Assembly: GCF_009765985.1 (NCBI RefSeq)
Contig: NZ_LMUM01000008.1
Location: 1-64,000 of the forward strand
Direction of reading: 5' to 3'
Origin: Acidobacterium sp. S8
GTDB taxonomy: Bacteria > Acidobacteriota > Terriglobia > Terriglobales > Acidobacteriaceae
DNA: 64,000 nucleotides
In this document: in pieces, positions 35,912 through 45,276 of the stretch
Layout of the letters: each line of letters starts with the position of its first letter
How positions within the stretch are numbered: the stretch's first letter is position 1
Made by a program: the position numbers and the translations under genes
The notes under the pieces: generated by a model
Databases searched by the model: none
Seen by the model: the letters and a program-made list of their open reading frames with translations, nothing else
Told to the model about the DNA's origin: nothing

Positions 35912-37729
35912 ATGATGGCTCTCATGAAATTCTTTTGGCCTCTATTGTGCGGCCTTGCATGTTTTGGTCCGGTCATGGCGCAGGAGCCTTCCGAAACAAT
36001 TGCTCCTGCGAAAACTACCGTTGTTGTCCTCGGCAGTCCCGCTCCCGTCACGCTCGGCGAATCCAATCGCTCTGTCGTGCTCATGAATACACAGGAGCAC
36101 CCGCTTGCTTTCCAGACGGTCGAAGACCGGCTCCGCACCGATGCCTCCACATACATCGAGCAGCGCGGAGCCGGAGGTGCGCAGGCCGATATCTCGATTC
36201 GCGGCTCGTCCTTCGCGCAGACGCTTGTCCTCATCAATGGTCTCCGCGTCAACGATGCGCAAACCGCGCATCATAACCTCGACCTTCCCGTTCCCATGGA
36301 CGCGATGAGCAATATCGAAATCCTGCACGGCTCCGGTTCTACGCTTTACGGTTCAGACGCGATGGGCGGCGTCATCGACTTCATCACCGCCGCGCCGCAA
36401 GCAACTTCGCTTCGCCTGCGCAGTGGCGTCGGCAGCTTCGGAGAAAACGATCAGGCCGCTACGGCCTCCATCGCACGCAAGACGTGGTCAGAGCTGCTCT
36501 CCGGCGAGCGCAACTTTTCCACTGGCTTCATGCCCGACCGCGACTATCGCAACGAAAACGGCAGCTCCGAAACACGCTGGAAAACGGCTCTCGGTGAGAG
36601 CGACATTCTTCTCGCGGGCAGCGATCGCGCCTTCGGAGCCGACCAGTTTTACGGCAACTACAATTCATGGGAGCGCACCAAAGGATGGTTCGCCTCCATG
36701 CGCCAGGAGCTGGACGATAAAACCAGTGCCGCTTTCGGCTACCGCCGCCACACAGACAACTTCATACTGCTGCGCGATAATCCATCTTTGTACGCGAATC
36801 AACACATCGACCAGAGCTGGCAGGGAGCGCTCCGCCGCAGAGAACACTTCGGCGCAAGAAGCTCGCTCTTCTACGGGCTCGAAGGTGACGGCGACTCCAT
36901 CGACAGCAACAACCTCGGCAAGCATGCGCGCAACTGGGGCGCAGGTTACCTCGACGCTGATCTGCAATGGAAAAACATCTCACTCACCGCCGGCCTGCGC
37001 CAGGAGATCATCAGCGGCGGCTATCATGCTACCAGTCCCACACTCGCAGCCAGCTACTGGCTCGGCAGCAATGTGAAATTACGTGCTGCGCTCGGATACG
37101 GCTTCCGCCTGCCGACTTATACCGATCTCTATTACAGCGATCCTTCCACCATCGGCAATCCCAACTTGAAGCCGGAATCCGCATGGAACTATGAAGCAGG
37201 CATGGACTGGTTCGCGGGATCGAAGTCGTATCTGTCGCTCACAGGTTTCTATTCGCGTCAGCACGATACCATCGACTACGTGCGGCCCAACGCGAACAGC
37301 CCGTGGCAGGCTAGCAATCTCACCAACCTTCGCTATGCAGGCGTCGAAAGCGCGTGGACATGGCAGCCTTCCAACCGCCAGCAGATCAAGCTCGCGTGGA
37401 CATTCCTTTCCGGTGCGCAGCAGGCTTTGCACGGCCTGCAGTCCGAATACGTCTTCAACTATCCCGTCAACAACGCCGTCTTTGAATGGACTGTCGAGCC
37501 CATCCATGGCTACATGCTGCACAACCGCGTCGGCGTTACGCAGCGCTATGAACAGACTGCTTACCCGGTATGGAATGCCGCCATCGCCCGAGAGCGCGGG
37601 TATGTCCGCCCTTATCTGCAAATGTCGAACCTCAGCAACACAGGCTACGAGGAAATCGTAGACGTGCCAATGCCGGGACGCAGCTTCACCGGAGGCATCG
37701 AGATCATGCTCAGCCGCGCCGCAAAGTAG
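35912..37729 (+). CDS. BtuB-like TonB-dependent outer membrane receptor
   Basis: 605 aa with a signal peptide ending PVMAQ, a plug domain and a 22-strand-type barrel. Plug motifs: 'LRTDASTYIEQRGAGGAQAD' then 'ISIRGSSFAQTLVLINGLRV', and 'IEILHGSGSTLYGSDAMGGV'. The barrel has 'YGFRLPTYTDLYYSDPSTIG' and 'NPNLKPESAWNYE'. The size and these motifs are like BtuB/vitamin or metal-complex receptors. No cobalamin riboswitch is present upstream, so B12 as substrate is not supported. The ATG at 35912 is one of three close candidates (35912, 35915, 35924). Regulation by the divergent MarR protein is likely. Confidence 0.85.
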   Translation: MMALMKFFWPLLCGLACFGPVMAQEPSETIAPAKTTVVVLGSPAPVTLGESNRSVVLMNTQEHPLAFQTVEDRLRTDASTYIEQRGAGGAQADISIRGSSFAQTLVLINGLRVNDAQTAHHNLDLPVPMDAMSNIEILHGSGSTLYGSDAMGGVIDFITAAPQATSLRLRSGVGSFGENDQAATASIARKTWSELLSGERNFSTGFMPDRDYRNENGSSETRWKTALGESDILLAGSDRAFGADQFYGNYNSWERTKGWFASMRQELDDKTSAAFGYRRHTDNFILLRDNPSLYANQHIDQSWQGALRRREHFGARSSLFYGLEGDGDSIDSNNLGKHARNWGAGYLDADLQWKNISLTAGLRQEIISGGYHATSPTLAASYWLGSNVKLRAALGYGFRLPTYTDLYYSDPSTIGNPNLKPESAWNYEAGMDWFAGSKSYLSLTGFYSRQHDTIDYVRPNANSPWQASNLTNLRYAGVESAWTWQPSNRQQIKLAWTFLSGAQQALHGLQSEYVFNYPVNNAVFEWTVEPIHGYMLHNRVGVTQRYEQTAYPVWNAAIARERGYVRPYLQMSNLSNTGYEEIVDVPMPGRSFTGGIEIMLSRAAK

Positions 37730-37772
37730 CCTTGGGTTATTTCCCTGATCGTGTATCCTCGAAAAAGAGAAA

Positions 37773-37854
37773 CGTCATTCTGAGCGTAGCGAAGAATCTC
37801 CAACCAAATTGATTTAAGATTCTTCCTCCCTTCAGTCGTCAGAATGACGGACAA
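37773..37854. repeat. Inverted pair of dispersed repeats
   Basis: GTCATTCTGAGCGTAGCGAAG then AATCTC (about 37783-37800) faces AGATTCTTC...CAGTCGTCAGAATGAC (about 37819-37852). The two halves can fold into a long hairpin between convergent genes. They share the core with 22238-22280 and 56182-56219. The element might act as a bidirectional transcription stop. Confidence 0.5.
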
Positions 37855-37877
37855 CCTATCGCTATAGGGAGAGATGA

Positions 37878-39461
37878 TCAAGCGTCAGCGGGCAGCACTT
37901 CAAACGGACGCATCATCTCGTTGTCTTCATGCTCGAGCACGTGACAATGCCACACATAGCGCCCGGCGTATCCCTCGAATGGAACAATGATGCGCGTCAC
38001 CATGCCCGGATCGGCGCGCACCGTATCCTTCCATCCCATCTCATTCGCATCCGACATCACCACCGGACCGGTGAAACGCAGCTCGCCTTTTTCCTGAAAA
38101 TGAAACGTGTCGAAGCGCCTACGATCGAGCACCTGGAAGCGAACCAGATGCAGATGAATCGGATGCGAGTCGTCGGTCAGATTCACCAGCTCCCAGATCT
38201 CTGTCGTATGCAGCACCGGCTTTTCCGTAATCGGAGCATGCCACGGAGTATTGTTCAGCAGCATGCCCATGGAGCGCTGAACGTCATCCATCCGCTCATC
38301 GAGTGTCAGCCTTCGCGTCTTCACCGCGCTCGATTCGGCCAGCCGTTCAAACTGGTGCAGCTTCTCAGGAACTGCGCCGCGTTCACCCGCCGCATTCTTC
38401 CCTACACGAAATTGCAATATAGAGAAGCTGTCGCTCACCCACTCCACCTGTTCGCCCGCCATCGCGCTGAAGTCGATCAGAATGTCGGCGCGCTCGGCAG
38501 GCGCCATCGCCAGCCGCTTCATCTTCACCGGAGCAGTCAACAGACCCTGATCGGAACCAATCTGATAAAACTCCGCGCCATTCGCCAGTGAAAAGCGGAA
38601 GAAGCGGCCATTCGATCCATTCATCACGCGGAAGCGATATAGCCGCGGCTCCACATCGCAATACGGCAGCAGCTTTCCATTTGCCAGAATCGCGTTGCCG
38701 AAAACCTCCGGCACCCAAACCTCACCCTTCTTTTCCGATACCGGATACTCGAGCTGCCCATCCGTCTTCAGCATGCGGTCACAGATCAGCAGCGGAATCT
38801 CATACTTTCCGCCCGGCAGTGCGTACACATCCTCGCGCGCGTCGCGCAGAATGACCAGTCCCATCATCCCCGCATACGTATTGAGCCGATTAATCCCCAT
38901 CGTATGGTCGTGATAGAAGAGCAGCGCCGCATGTTGCAGCGAAGGATAGAAGCATGTCTGCGATTTTCCCGGCACGATCCAATCTTCCGGATAGCCATCG
39001 CTCTCCGCCGGGGTCCGTCCGCCATGCAGATGAATCACCGCCCGCGCCTCGGGCACATCCTTGCCTGCTCCATGCAGTGAATGATCGATCGGCAGAAAAT
39101 GCTGCGCAGGCAACTGGTTCTGCCATTCCACGATCATGCTCTTCGCACACTGCGTCTCCAACGTTAGTCCCGGGAAATTGCCGCCGACCGTCCACATCCG
39201 TGTAGACGGCAAGTCGCGATGTATTTTCACCATCGCTTCTTTTATCGCCATGCGGTAATACGGCAGTTGCTCCCTCGCATCTTCCGGATTCGCGCGCATT
39301 CCCACAGGCCGCGCAATCGCAGGAATCGGCAACGGATCGACAAACGCCTGCAGCGTCGAAGGATCAAGAGAACCAGCTTTCGCTGAAGAACCAGTCAGGC
39401 CCATCGCAGCGTCTGCCATCACCAAACTGCCAGCCGCCAGAAACTTTCGTCGTGTAATCAA
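37878..39461 (-). CDS. CotA/bilirubin-oxidase-like multicopper oxidase
   Basis: 527 aa with a Tat signal (TRRKFLAAGSLV). Copper ligands are all visible: HLHGG, FYHDHTMG, 'HPIHLHLVRFQVLD' and 'WHCHVLEHEDNEMM', the last with the type 1 Cys and axial Met. The order and spacing match three-domain laccase-like oxidases such as CotA. It oxidises phenols, bilirubin-like compounds or metals in the periplasm with reduction of oxygen to water. The substrate is not predictable. It is downstream of the phosphoesterase gene but separated by a terminator. Confidence 0.9.
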   Translation of the reverse strand: MITRRKFLAAGSLVMADAAMGLTGSSAKAGSLDPSTLQAFVDPLPIPAIARPVGMRANPEDAREQLPYYRMAIKEAMVKIHRDLPSTRMWTVGGNFPGLTLETQCAKSMIVEWQNQLPAQHFLPIDHSLHGAGKDVPEARAVIHLHGGRTPAESDGYPEDWIVPGKSQTCFYPSLQHAALLFYHDHTMGINRLNTYAGMMGLVILRDAREDVYALPGGKYEIPLLICDRMLKTDGQLEYPVSEKKGEVWVPEVFGNAILANGKLLPYCDVEPRLYRFRVMNGSNGRFFRFSLANGAEFYQIGSDQGLLTAPVKMKRLAMAPAERADILIDFSAMAGEQVEWVSDSFSILQFRVGKNAAGERGAVPEKLHQFERLAESSAVKTRRLTLDERMDDVQRSMGMLLNNTPWHAPITEKPVLHTTEIWELVNLTDDSHPIHLHLVRFQVLDRRRFDTFHFQEKGELRFTGPVVMSDANEMGWKDTVRADPGMVTRIIVPFEGYAGRYVWHCHVLEHEDNEMMRPFEVLPADA

Positions 39462-39480
39462 ATCGCCCTCAAAGAGAAAA

Positions 39481-39504
39481 GGGTAGCAGCGTCAGCCGCT
39501 ACCC
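39481..39504 (-). terminator. Terminator after the phosphoesterase gene
   Basis: GGGTAGC (39481-39487) pairs with GCTACCC (39498-39504). On the minus strand the stem is followed by TTTTCTCTTT. It lies between the phosphoesterase stop and the multicopper oxidase start. Confidence 0.6.
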
Positions 39505-39524
39505 TACGTAAAGAAAACAGCTAT

Positions 39525-41171
39525 TTACCAACGACCATCGTGGCCGTAACCACCATCATGATCATGGCCGCCGCCCTGATCAAAATTCACCAGGCCGCTA
39601 TTTGGATCCAGCAGATACAAACCGCGGTTCTGAGCATTCCGGAAATCGAACATGCCGTTCAGCGTGCCAGCAATCGCATCGAAGGAGCCTTCAATGCGCT
39701 GTCCGCCAAGCCAGTTGTCTTCGATAAAGCGGGTGATCGAACTCTGGTCGGTCGTCGTGTGATCGACATAGTTCTTTCTTGCGTAAGGCGAGATCACCAT
39801 CAGCGGAAGACGCGGACCATAACCGCAGCGTCCCTGCACGTGCTGCCCATTCGGGCCGTCCAACGCAGAGGTCGTGCCGTTGCCGCATAGCCCCGTGCCA
39901 TTCAGCGCATCCGCAGCCGTTGTCGACTGGTTTACGATCGGGCTCATCTGATGGTCATACCAACCGTCCGAATCGTCATACGCAATCACTACTGCCGTCG
40001 AGGTCCATTCCGGCCGCTGCTGCAGGAAGTTGATCACCTGCACCACAAAGGTCTGCTCATCGATCGGATCAGAGTAGCCGGCATGCGCATCCTGGTAGCC
40101 GGGAGCCTTCAGGAAGCTGACCGAAGGCATATTGCCCGCACGCACTGCGTCGTAGAAATCGTCGGTGTCGTACTGGTGATTTGCCTGGTCGGTCTGGCCG
40201 ATCCGCCGCACCGAGGTAGGACGAAGATGCTTCGGGTTCCAGGTCGACTTGTAATACTGGAATGGCTGGTGGTGCGGAATGTAGTCAGCCTTTGGGCTGT
40301 TGGTGATCGTCGAGGTGTGCGAGCGCTTGCAACCCGTCGTACCGTTCGAGTTCGTCTTCGTCAGATCAAATCCGCCCTCGAAAAATCCCCACGTAATACC
40401 CTTCGCATTCAGCAGGTCGCCTACATTCTGTCCGCCAAATTGAATGAGCGCACCGGTCGTTGTCGAACAGACATCGCCAATCGGATCGGCATCGCTGATC
40501 AGTGTATAGCCGCCAGCGCCGTCTTCAATGACATCTCCGCCTGCATTGCTCTGGTCGCTGATGCCGTTCGTCTGACCGGAGATCAGATTGATCGCGCCCG
40601 GAGTCGAAGGCCCGAAGTTTGTGTCATACGAGTTGTCGCTCAAAGCGTAACGCTGCGCATAATTCCAGAGAGCTGTGACCGTATTGCCATCGTAGTAGCC
40701 CATCACCAGGCCATTTGTCGCCTGTCCGCTTGGCGGAGGTCCCGGCGTACCCGTGTACTGCGGGAAGGAATCCATCAGGCCACCGTGGAAAGCCTGCTGT
40801 TCCGGCATGTAGTCGTGATCCTGGTCGGCAGTCGCAGCCTGTGAGCGATCAAGCCGGAAGGGATTGCTGGCTCCGCTGCCATTGCCCGTGGTGTTCAAAA
40901 GATTTGGATTATTAAAAAGCAGCGCGTCCGTATAGCCGTTCACTCGCGGCGTCTCGGGAGCAGCCACAAAGCGGGGCTCGTGTGCGGGATTCAGAGCATT
41001 TGGATAGGTCCCGAAGTAGTGGTCAAATGAGATGTTTTCGCCAAAGATTACAACAAGATGCTTGATCGGGGTGGCCGTTTCGCCCTCCCGCTGCGCGGTC
41101 GCCGCAACGGGGAAAGCTATCTGGCTCGAGACCAGCAACGCTGCCAATGAGGTGGCAACAAGCTTTTGCAT
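39525..41171 (-). CDS. Secreted phosphoesterase (phospholipase C / AcpA family)
   Basis: 548 aa with a signal peptide (MQKLVATSLAALLVSSQIAF, cleaved after ATAQ). The family start 'HLVVIFGENISFDHYFGTYP' corresponds to the metal-binding ENxSFDHYFG motif. 'NTVTALWNYAQRYALSDN' and 'VVIAYDDSDGWYDHQMSP' are further family signatures. Members hydrolyse phospholipids or other phosphoesters outside the cytoplasm. The C-terminus ends in a Gly/His-rich tail. Phospholipase C versus acid phosphatase activity cannot be settled from the sequence. Confidence 0.85.
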   Translation of the reverse strand: MQKLVATSLAALLVSSQIAFPVAATAQREGETATPIKHLVVIFGENISFDHYFGTYPNALNPAHEPRFVAAPETPRVNGYTDALLFNNPNLLNTTGNGSGASNPFRLDRSQAATADQDHDYMPEQQAFHGGLMDSFPQYTGTPGPPPSGQATNGLVMGYYDGNTVTALWNYAQRYALSDNSYDTNFGPSTPGAINLISGQTNGISDQSNAGGDVIEDGAGGYTLISDADPIGDVCSTTTGALIQFGGQNVGDLLNAKGITWGFFEGGFDLTKTNSNGTTGCKRSHTSTITNSPKADYIPHHQPFQYYKSTWNPKHLRPTSVRRIGQTDQANHQYDTDDFYDAVRAGNMPSVSFLKAPGYQDAHAGYSDPIDEQTFVVQVINFLQQRPEWTSTAVVIAYDDSDGWYDHQMSPIVNQSTTAADALNGTGLCGNGTTSALDGPNGQHVQGRCGYGPRLPLMVISPYARKNYVDHTTTDQSSITRFIEDNWLGGQRIEGSFDAIAGTLNGMFDFRNAQNRGLYLLDPNSGLVNFDQGGGHDHDGGYGHDGRW

Positions 41172-41351
41172 GCGTCATTCCTCCAATGCCAGAAAGGGGA
41201 TTTTTTCTGGGCATCTCTCTGGCTAAATGACGTGCATGTAAGCCGCTTTACGATACGGTTACAACCCGATAAATTAATGTTCTACCGTCGCGGGGAAAAC
41301 ATTCGAGGAGCAGGCCCTCGCGTCTCGCTCTCACCATCCCACACCTAATCC

Positions 41352-41360
41352 TGCTATACT
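41352..41360 (+). promoter_or_regulatory. Extended -10 promoter of the rpsP operon
   Basis: TGCTATACT (41352-41360) is an extended -10 element about 93 bases before rpsP. The -35 region (CACCAT near 41332) is poor, as allowed for extended -10 promoters. Confidence 0.4.
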
Positions 41361-41452
41361 TAGTCGTTGGGAACCGCATGCCGCCGCGCTCTGCCGCTGC
41401 GCCTGAAAACGCATCCCTCGCTTACAATCAGGATTGAAAGGAAGATTTATCT

Positions 41453-41701
41453 GTGCTGATGATTCGTTTGGCGCGTTTTGGCGCCCGCAAGCAGCCGTAT
41501 TACCGTGTTGTGGTTATTGAAAAGGACCGCGCCCGCAATGGCCGTTCCATCGAAGTAGTCGGAACCTACAACCCACGTACTAACCCCGCCACTGTCGATC
41601 TCAAGCGTGAGCGCATCGACTACTGGACCAGCAAGGGCGCCCAGTTGTCCGATACCGTCGGAAAGCTGCTCAAGAATGCTTCCGCTGCCCCAGCTGCCTA
41701 A
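41453..41701 (+). CDS. rpsP: 30S ribosomal protein S16
   Basis: 82 aa from GTG 41453, preceded by GAAAGGAAG. The characteristic start 'MLMIRLARFGARKQPYYRVV' and 'GRSIEVVGTYNPR' identify S16. An ATG at 41459 would remove only two residues. The protein assembles into the 30S subunit body. It is the first gene of rpsP-khpA-rimM-trmD-rplS, an arrangement widely conserved in bacteria. Confidence 0.96.
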   Translation: MLMIRLARFGARKQPYYRVVVIEKDRARNGRSIEVVGTYNPRTNPATVDLKRERIDYWTSKGAQLSDTVGKLLKNASAAPAA

Positions 41702-41888
41702 GCGCGTCACATCCGGAAGTCACCAGTTCTCACTAAAAAGTAACCTCTTATTCTTTGAGCGAGTTACCTCTTTGGAGTTCCGGAAGTAATACCAAAACAG
41801 GGCACCAGAAAATACTGTCATCCCTCTTCGGGTTGCTGTTAGTATTGGCCAACCCGCGAGACAGTACGCACGACTCAGGGGGGGTTGA

Positions 41889-42176
41889 ATGACGCAAGAG
41901 CAGATGCCGGACAACATGCAGGAACTTGTCACCGAGATCGCCAAAGCGCTGGTGGATGAACCGAGCGCAGTCGAGGTCGAAGCCGTGGAACGCGAAGAAA
42001 GTACCGTTCTCCGCCTTCGGGTGGCACCCGGTGATGTGGGCAAAGTAATTGGAAAACAGGGACGAACGGCGCGCTCGATGCGCACGATTCTTGGCGCTGT
42101 CAGCATGAAGCACCACCACCGTTACACGCTCGATATTCTAGAAGAACACGGGGAAAAACAGGCATCCGGCGAGTAA
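41889..42176 (+). CDS. khpA: KH-domain RNA-binding protein KhpA
   Basis: 95 aa. The single KH fold has 'VAPGDVGKVIGKQGRTARSM' with the GxxG loop (GKQG). It sits between rpsP and rimM, where KhpA is commonly found. A G-rich ribosome binding site (AGGGGGG) precedes the ATG. It is an RNA-binding protein, in some bacteria a partner of KhpB/EloR. The 187-base gap after rpsP has no clear terminator. Confidence 0.92.
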   Translation: MTQEQMPDNMQELVTEIAKALVDEPSAVEVEAVEREESTVLRLRVAPGDVGKVIGKQGRTARSMRTILGAVSMKHHHRYTLDILEEHGEKQASGE

Positions 42177-42304
42177 TCCTACCGCCGGGCCTCCCTTCCA
42201 TTTTCTGAATCCCAGGCTGTCTGAACGCGGCGACCACGGTTTTCTGCCTGTTCTCTCCTGTCCCGATTCATTTCTCCTTCGTAAAATCAAACGAGAGAAA
42301 TCGA

Positions 42305-42883
42305 ATGACCAGCACACAACCTGACTCCGACTGGATACTCGTCGCGCGCCTCATTCGTCCCCAGGGACGTAACGGCGAGTTGCTCGCCGACATTCTTACC
42401 GACTTCCCCGAGCGATTTGCCGAGCGCTCCAGCCTCACCCTGCTGCACTCCAACGGAAAAACCCCGCCGCGCACGGTCACCCTTGAAAATCATTGGCTGC
42501 ACAAAGGCCGCATCGTCCTCAAATTCGCCGGTATTGACTCCATTTCCGACGCGGAAACTCTGCGCGGGCTTGACGTCGCCATTGCCCGCAGTCAGCGTGC
42601 CCCACTTGAAGAAGACGCCGTCTACATTGACGACCTGATAGGCTGCCACGTCATCGATCTCAGCCAGGGAAACCGTGACATCGGAGCTGTCACCGACGTA
42701 GACCGTGACACTACCAGCACCCCGCTGCTCGTCATCGGCAAAACCGGCAGTAAAGACGAGGTGCTGATCCCTTTCGCCAAAGCGTGGCTGCACAAGATTG
42801 ATCTTGATCAGAAGCGCCTCGAAATGTCTCTCCCCAATGGCCTGCTCACTATCAACGCGCCGCTGACCAGTGAAGAACGGTAG
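42305..42883 (+). CDS. rimM: Ribosome maturation factor RimM
   Basis: 192 aa. The N-terminal domain starts 'WILVARLIRPQGRNGELLAD' and the PRC-barrel-like C-terminal half includes 'LIGCHVIDL' and 'EVLIPFAKAWLHKIDLDQKR'. It helps 16S rRNA processing and assembly of the 30S head with S19. It lies in the conserved order between khpA and trmD. Confidence 0.93.
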   Translation: MTSTQPDSDWILVARLIRPQGRNGELLADILTDFPERFAERSSLTLLHSNGKTPPRTVTLENHWLHKGRIVLKFAGIDSISDAETLRGLDVAIARSQRAPLEEDAVYIDDLIGCHVIDLSQGNRDIGAVTDVDRDTTSTPLLVIGKTGSKDEVLIPFAKAWLHKIDLDQKRLEMSLPNGLLTINAPLTSEER

Positions 42884-43052
42884 TGGGCCAGACATCTGGC
42901 CCACTACCTGAAGAACAGCAGGGTTGACCTGACAGAAATTGTCATCCTGTAGGCTGCATTGGTCGGCATGACATGGGTGTCCCATTTTTTCGCGTTCTTT
43001 GCGAAGGGTCGGAAGCAGAAATCCACTTTATCTATAAACTTGAAGATGGCGC

Positions 43053-43853
43053 ATGCAGTTCGACATCATCACCATATTTCCGGACTTCTTTTCGAGCATC
43101 CTCTCTCACGGGGTGCTCAAGCGGGCCCTTGCTTCGAACCTGCTCAGCGTCCAAACTCACAATCTTCGCGATTTCACGCAGGACCGCCATCGCACCGTAG
43201 ACGACCGCCCCTTCGGCGGCGGCGAAGGCATGGTCCTCAAACCGGAGCCGCTGGCCGCAGCTATCGAATCACTAAATATTGCGCCCAAGGCCGAGCGCGA
43301 CCCACAAAAAGAAACCATCATCCTGCTCTCGGCCCAAGGCGCGCGGTTTACCCAGTCCACGGCCCGCGAACTCGCTAAACTCGACCGCATCGCCCTCATT
43401 TGCGGACGCTACGAAGGTGTGGACGAGCGCGTCAACCAGCTTTTCTGCGATCGCGAACTCTCGATCGGTGACTATGTACTCTCCGGCGGCGAGCTTGGAG
43501 CCGCCATCATTCTCGACGCCACCATGCGCCTCATCCCCGGGGCTCTCGGCAATGAGGCTTCGAGCGCCTACGAGAGCTTTGGCCAGCCCGATACCGCCTT
43601 CCCTGAAAACGAAGACGGGCCGCCCCGCTCCACTCACGGATCGGGTGGGTTGCTGGACTATCCCCATTTCACCCGGCCGCCGGAATTTCGTGGCCTCGCC
43701 GTGCCCGAAGTCCTCAGTAGCGGCAACCACGACCTGATCCGGCGCTGGCGTCGCGAACAGGCCCTTGAAAAAACCTGGCGCAACCGCCCCGATCTCCTTG
43801 AAGGTGCAGACTTAACGAGTGAAGACCGTAAATTTCTGAGAACTCTTAAATGA
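43053..43853 (+). CDS. trmD: tRNA (guanine-N1)-methyltransferase TrmD
   Basis: 266 aa, SPOUT fold with a trefoil knot. Motifs: '[20 protein letters not shown]', '[18 protein letters not shown]', '[11 protein letters not shown]' and '[13 protein letters not shown]'. It methylates G37 of tRNAs reading CUN, CCN and CGG codons, preventing frameshifts. The C-terminal part '[20 protein letters not shown]' is the usual tRNA-binding domain. It lies in operon order between rimM and rplS. Confidence 0.95.
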   Translation: MQFDIITIFPDFFSSILSHGVLKRALASNLLSVQTHNLRDFTQDRHRTVDDRPFGGGEGMVLKPEPLAAAIESLNIAPKAERDPQKETIILLSAQGARFTQSTARELAKLDRIALICGRYEGVDERVNQLFCDRELSIGDYVLSGGELGAAIILDATMRLIPGALGNEASSAYESFGQPDTAFPENEDGPPRSTHGSGGLLDYPHFTRPPEFRGLAVPEVLSSGNHDLIRRWRREQALEKTWRNRPDLLEGADLTSEDRKFLRTLK

Positions 43854-43968
43854 GGCGCATTTTATGCGCATTAACGACTTTAAAGTGCACCTAAACGACA
43901 CCAAAATGAGCAAAATCACCCGCTTTCATGTAAACTAAAAGTTCTGAATTCATAAGCAGGAAAGAACA

Positions 43969-44322
43969 ATGTCTATTCATCCAGTCATGCAGCGCCTTGC
44001 CGAGAAATTGAACCGCACGGACCTGCCTCCCTTCGTCGCCGGCGACACAGTGCGCGTGCAAGTCAAGATTAAAGAAGGCGATAAAGAGCGCCTCCAGGCT
44101 TTTGAAGGCATCGTAATTGCCCGCAAAAATGGAGCACAGGGCAGCTTCACCGTCCGCAAAATGAGCTTCGGCCAGGGTGTCGAGCGCATCTTCCCCTTCA
44201 ATTCCAAGGTTATCGACAAGGTCGAAAAGATCCGCTCGGCCCGCGTTCGCCGCGCCAAGCTCTTCTACCTCCGCGGCCTCCGCGGCAAAGCCGCCCGCCT
44301 TAAAGAAGTCGAGCGCACCTAA
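43969..44322 (+). CDS. rplS: 50S ribosomal protein L19
   Basis: 117 aa. '[20 protein letters not shown]' and '[20 protein letters not shown]' are typical L19 segments, and '[20 protein letters not shown]' is the conserved end. It lies at the 30S-50S interface. A good Shine-Dalgarno (AGGAAAG) precedes ATG 43969. A strong palindromic terminator follows. Confidence 0.96.
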   Translation: MSIHPVMQRLAEKLNRTDLPPFVAGDTVRVQVKIKEGDKERLQAFEGIVIARKNGAQGSFTVRKMSFGQGVERIFPFNSKVIDKVEKIRSARVRRAKLFYLRGLRGKAARLKEVERT

Positions 44323-44343
44323 GTCCTCCCAACTATTCAAAAG

Positions 44344-44373
44344 CAAACGCCCCGGCCTTGGCCGGGGCGTTTG
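44344..44373 (+). terminator. Terminator of the rpsP-rplS operon
   Basis: CAAACGCCCCGGCC (44344-44357) pairs perfectly with GGCCGGGGCGTTTG (44360-44373), giving a very stable hairpin 21 bases after rplS. Its ends are T/A-rich on both sides, so it may act in both directions. Confidence 0.85.
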
Positions 44374-44410
44374 TGCGTCTACGCGATAAATTTCCCGCTC
44401 CTCAAACGCC

Positions 44411-44453
44411 GTCAATCCTGAGCGAAGCGACCGAAGGAAGCGCAGTCGAAGGA
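44411..44453. repeat. Dispersed repeat (GTCAATCCTGAGCGAAGCGA type)
   Basis: GTCAATCCTGAGCGAAGCGA is followed by CCGAAGGAAGCGCAGTCGAA. It is related to TGTCGTCCTGAGCGAAGGCA at 62131 and more distantly to GTCATTCTGAGCGTAGCGAA at 37783. Intergenic, function unknown. Confidence 0.45.
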
Positions 44454-44567
44454 CCGCAAGAACGGTGTCGTGCGCCGTTTGTCCTTGCGCTGCAAGGACC
44501 TCGTCTTAAAGCTTCATAACGCCTAAAAAATTATTCATGGAAAATCTAACTCGATGATGATAAAATC

Positions 44568-44588
44568 GACTAGTTTAATCAACCAGTC
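44568..44588. promoter_or_regulatory. Putative autoregulatory operator of the toxin-antitoxin pair
   Basis: Imperfect inverted repeat GACT-A-GTT (44568-44575) / AAC-C-AGTC (44581-44588), only 7 bases before the antitoxin start. Antitoxins of this class usually bind such a site to repress their own operon. Confidence 0.4.
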
Positions 44589-44595
44589 TAATTCT

Positions 44596-44841
44596 ATGCG
44601 CCAGATTCAGGCTTCCGAAGCGAAAACGCACCTCCCTGAGCTACTTGATGAAGTAGAACGCGGAGCTACGCTCATCATCACCCGCCATGGCAAACCCATC
44701 GCCCGACTGGTTCCGGAAACCGACCATCGCCAGTCAGAAATCGATGGAGCCGTGACAAGAATGCAGGCGCGCAGACATCGCGCTCCCCGTATCAAGCTGC
44801 AGGAGCTGCTTGCCGCTCGTGAAACAGGGCGGAAACACTAG
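44596..44841 (+). CDS. Phd/YefM-type antitoxin
   Basis: 81 aa from ATG 44596. 'RQIQASEAKTHLPELLDEVE' and 'GATLIITRHGKPIARLVP' are the standard Phd/YefM DNA-binding fold. The C-terminal tail would wrap and inhibit the toxin. An upstream in-frame ATG at 44554 would run through the operator and is less likely. The gene overlaps the PIN toxin by one base (TAGTG), so the two are translated together. Confidence 0.88.
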   Translation: MRQIQASEAKTHLPELLDEVERGATLIITRHGKPIARLVPETDHRQSEIDGAVTRMQARRHRAPRIKLQELLAARETGRKH

Positions 44842-45251
44842 TGCCGTTTGTATTGGACGCATCCGTAACTGCCAGTTGGGCATTCCGTGACGAGCAACAT
44901 CCGCACGCCGATCTGGCATTGGAACGCATACGAACCGATCAGGCCTTTGCTCCAACTCTCTGGTGGTTTGAAGTGCGTAACATTCTCATCGTGAGTGAGC
45001 GGCGCAAGCGCCTCAGCGAGGCTGAAACCGCAGCATTTCTGCGAGATCTCGCAACCTTCGGTATCAATTTGGATATCGTTCCTGAAACAAACGAAGTTCT
45101 CCGCGTGGCCCGCGCGCATCAACTCTCTGTCTACGATGCGGCTTATCTGGAACTTGCGTTAAGGATGGACACTCCTCTCGCCACGCTCGACATAGACCTT
45201 GTTCGGGCCGCCCGCGTCGAGTCCGTTCGCATCGTCGGAGAAAATGCTTAG
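44841..45251 (+). CDS. vapC: VapC-type PIN-domain ribonuclease toxin
   Basis: 136 aa from a GTG overlapping the antitoxin stop. Acidic metal-binding residues of the PIN fold are visible: D6 (FVLDAS), E44 (WWFEVRNIL), D99 (SVYDAAYLELAL) and D117 (LATLDIDL). It probably cleaves RNA, often a specific tRNA or rRNA, when freed from its antitoxin. The complete set of acidic residues suggests an active toxin. Confidence 0.88.
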   Translation: MPFVLDASVTASWAFRDEQHPHADLALERIRTDQAFAPTLWWFEVRNILIVSERRKRLSEAETAAFLRDLATFGINLDIVPETNEVLRVARAHQLSVYDAAYLELALRMDTPLATLDIDLVRAARVESVRIVGENA

Positions 45252-45276
45252 CTGATAAATAAAAGAGATGCGAAAG

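Noticed and set aside
35912-37729. Vitamin B12 receptor BtuB
   Set aside because: The receptor is only BtuB-like in size and motifs. It has no riboswitch and no B12 uptake genes nearby, so I do not assign the substrate.
39951-40844. Plus-strand frame of 297 codons within the phosphoesterase gene
   Set aside because: It is opposite a gene with a signal peptide and family motifs. Composition is shadow-like.
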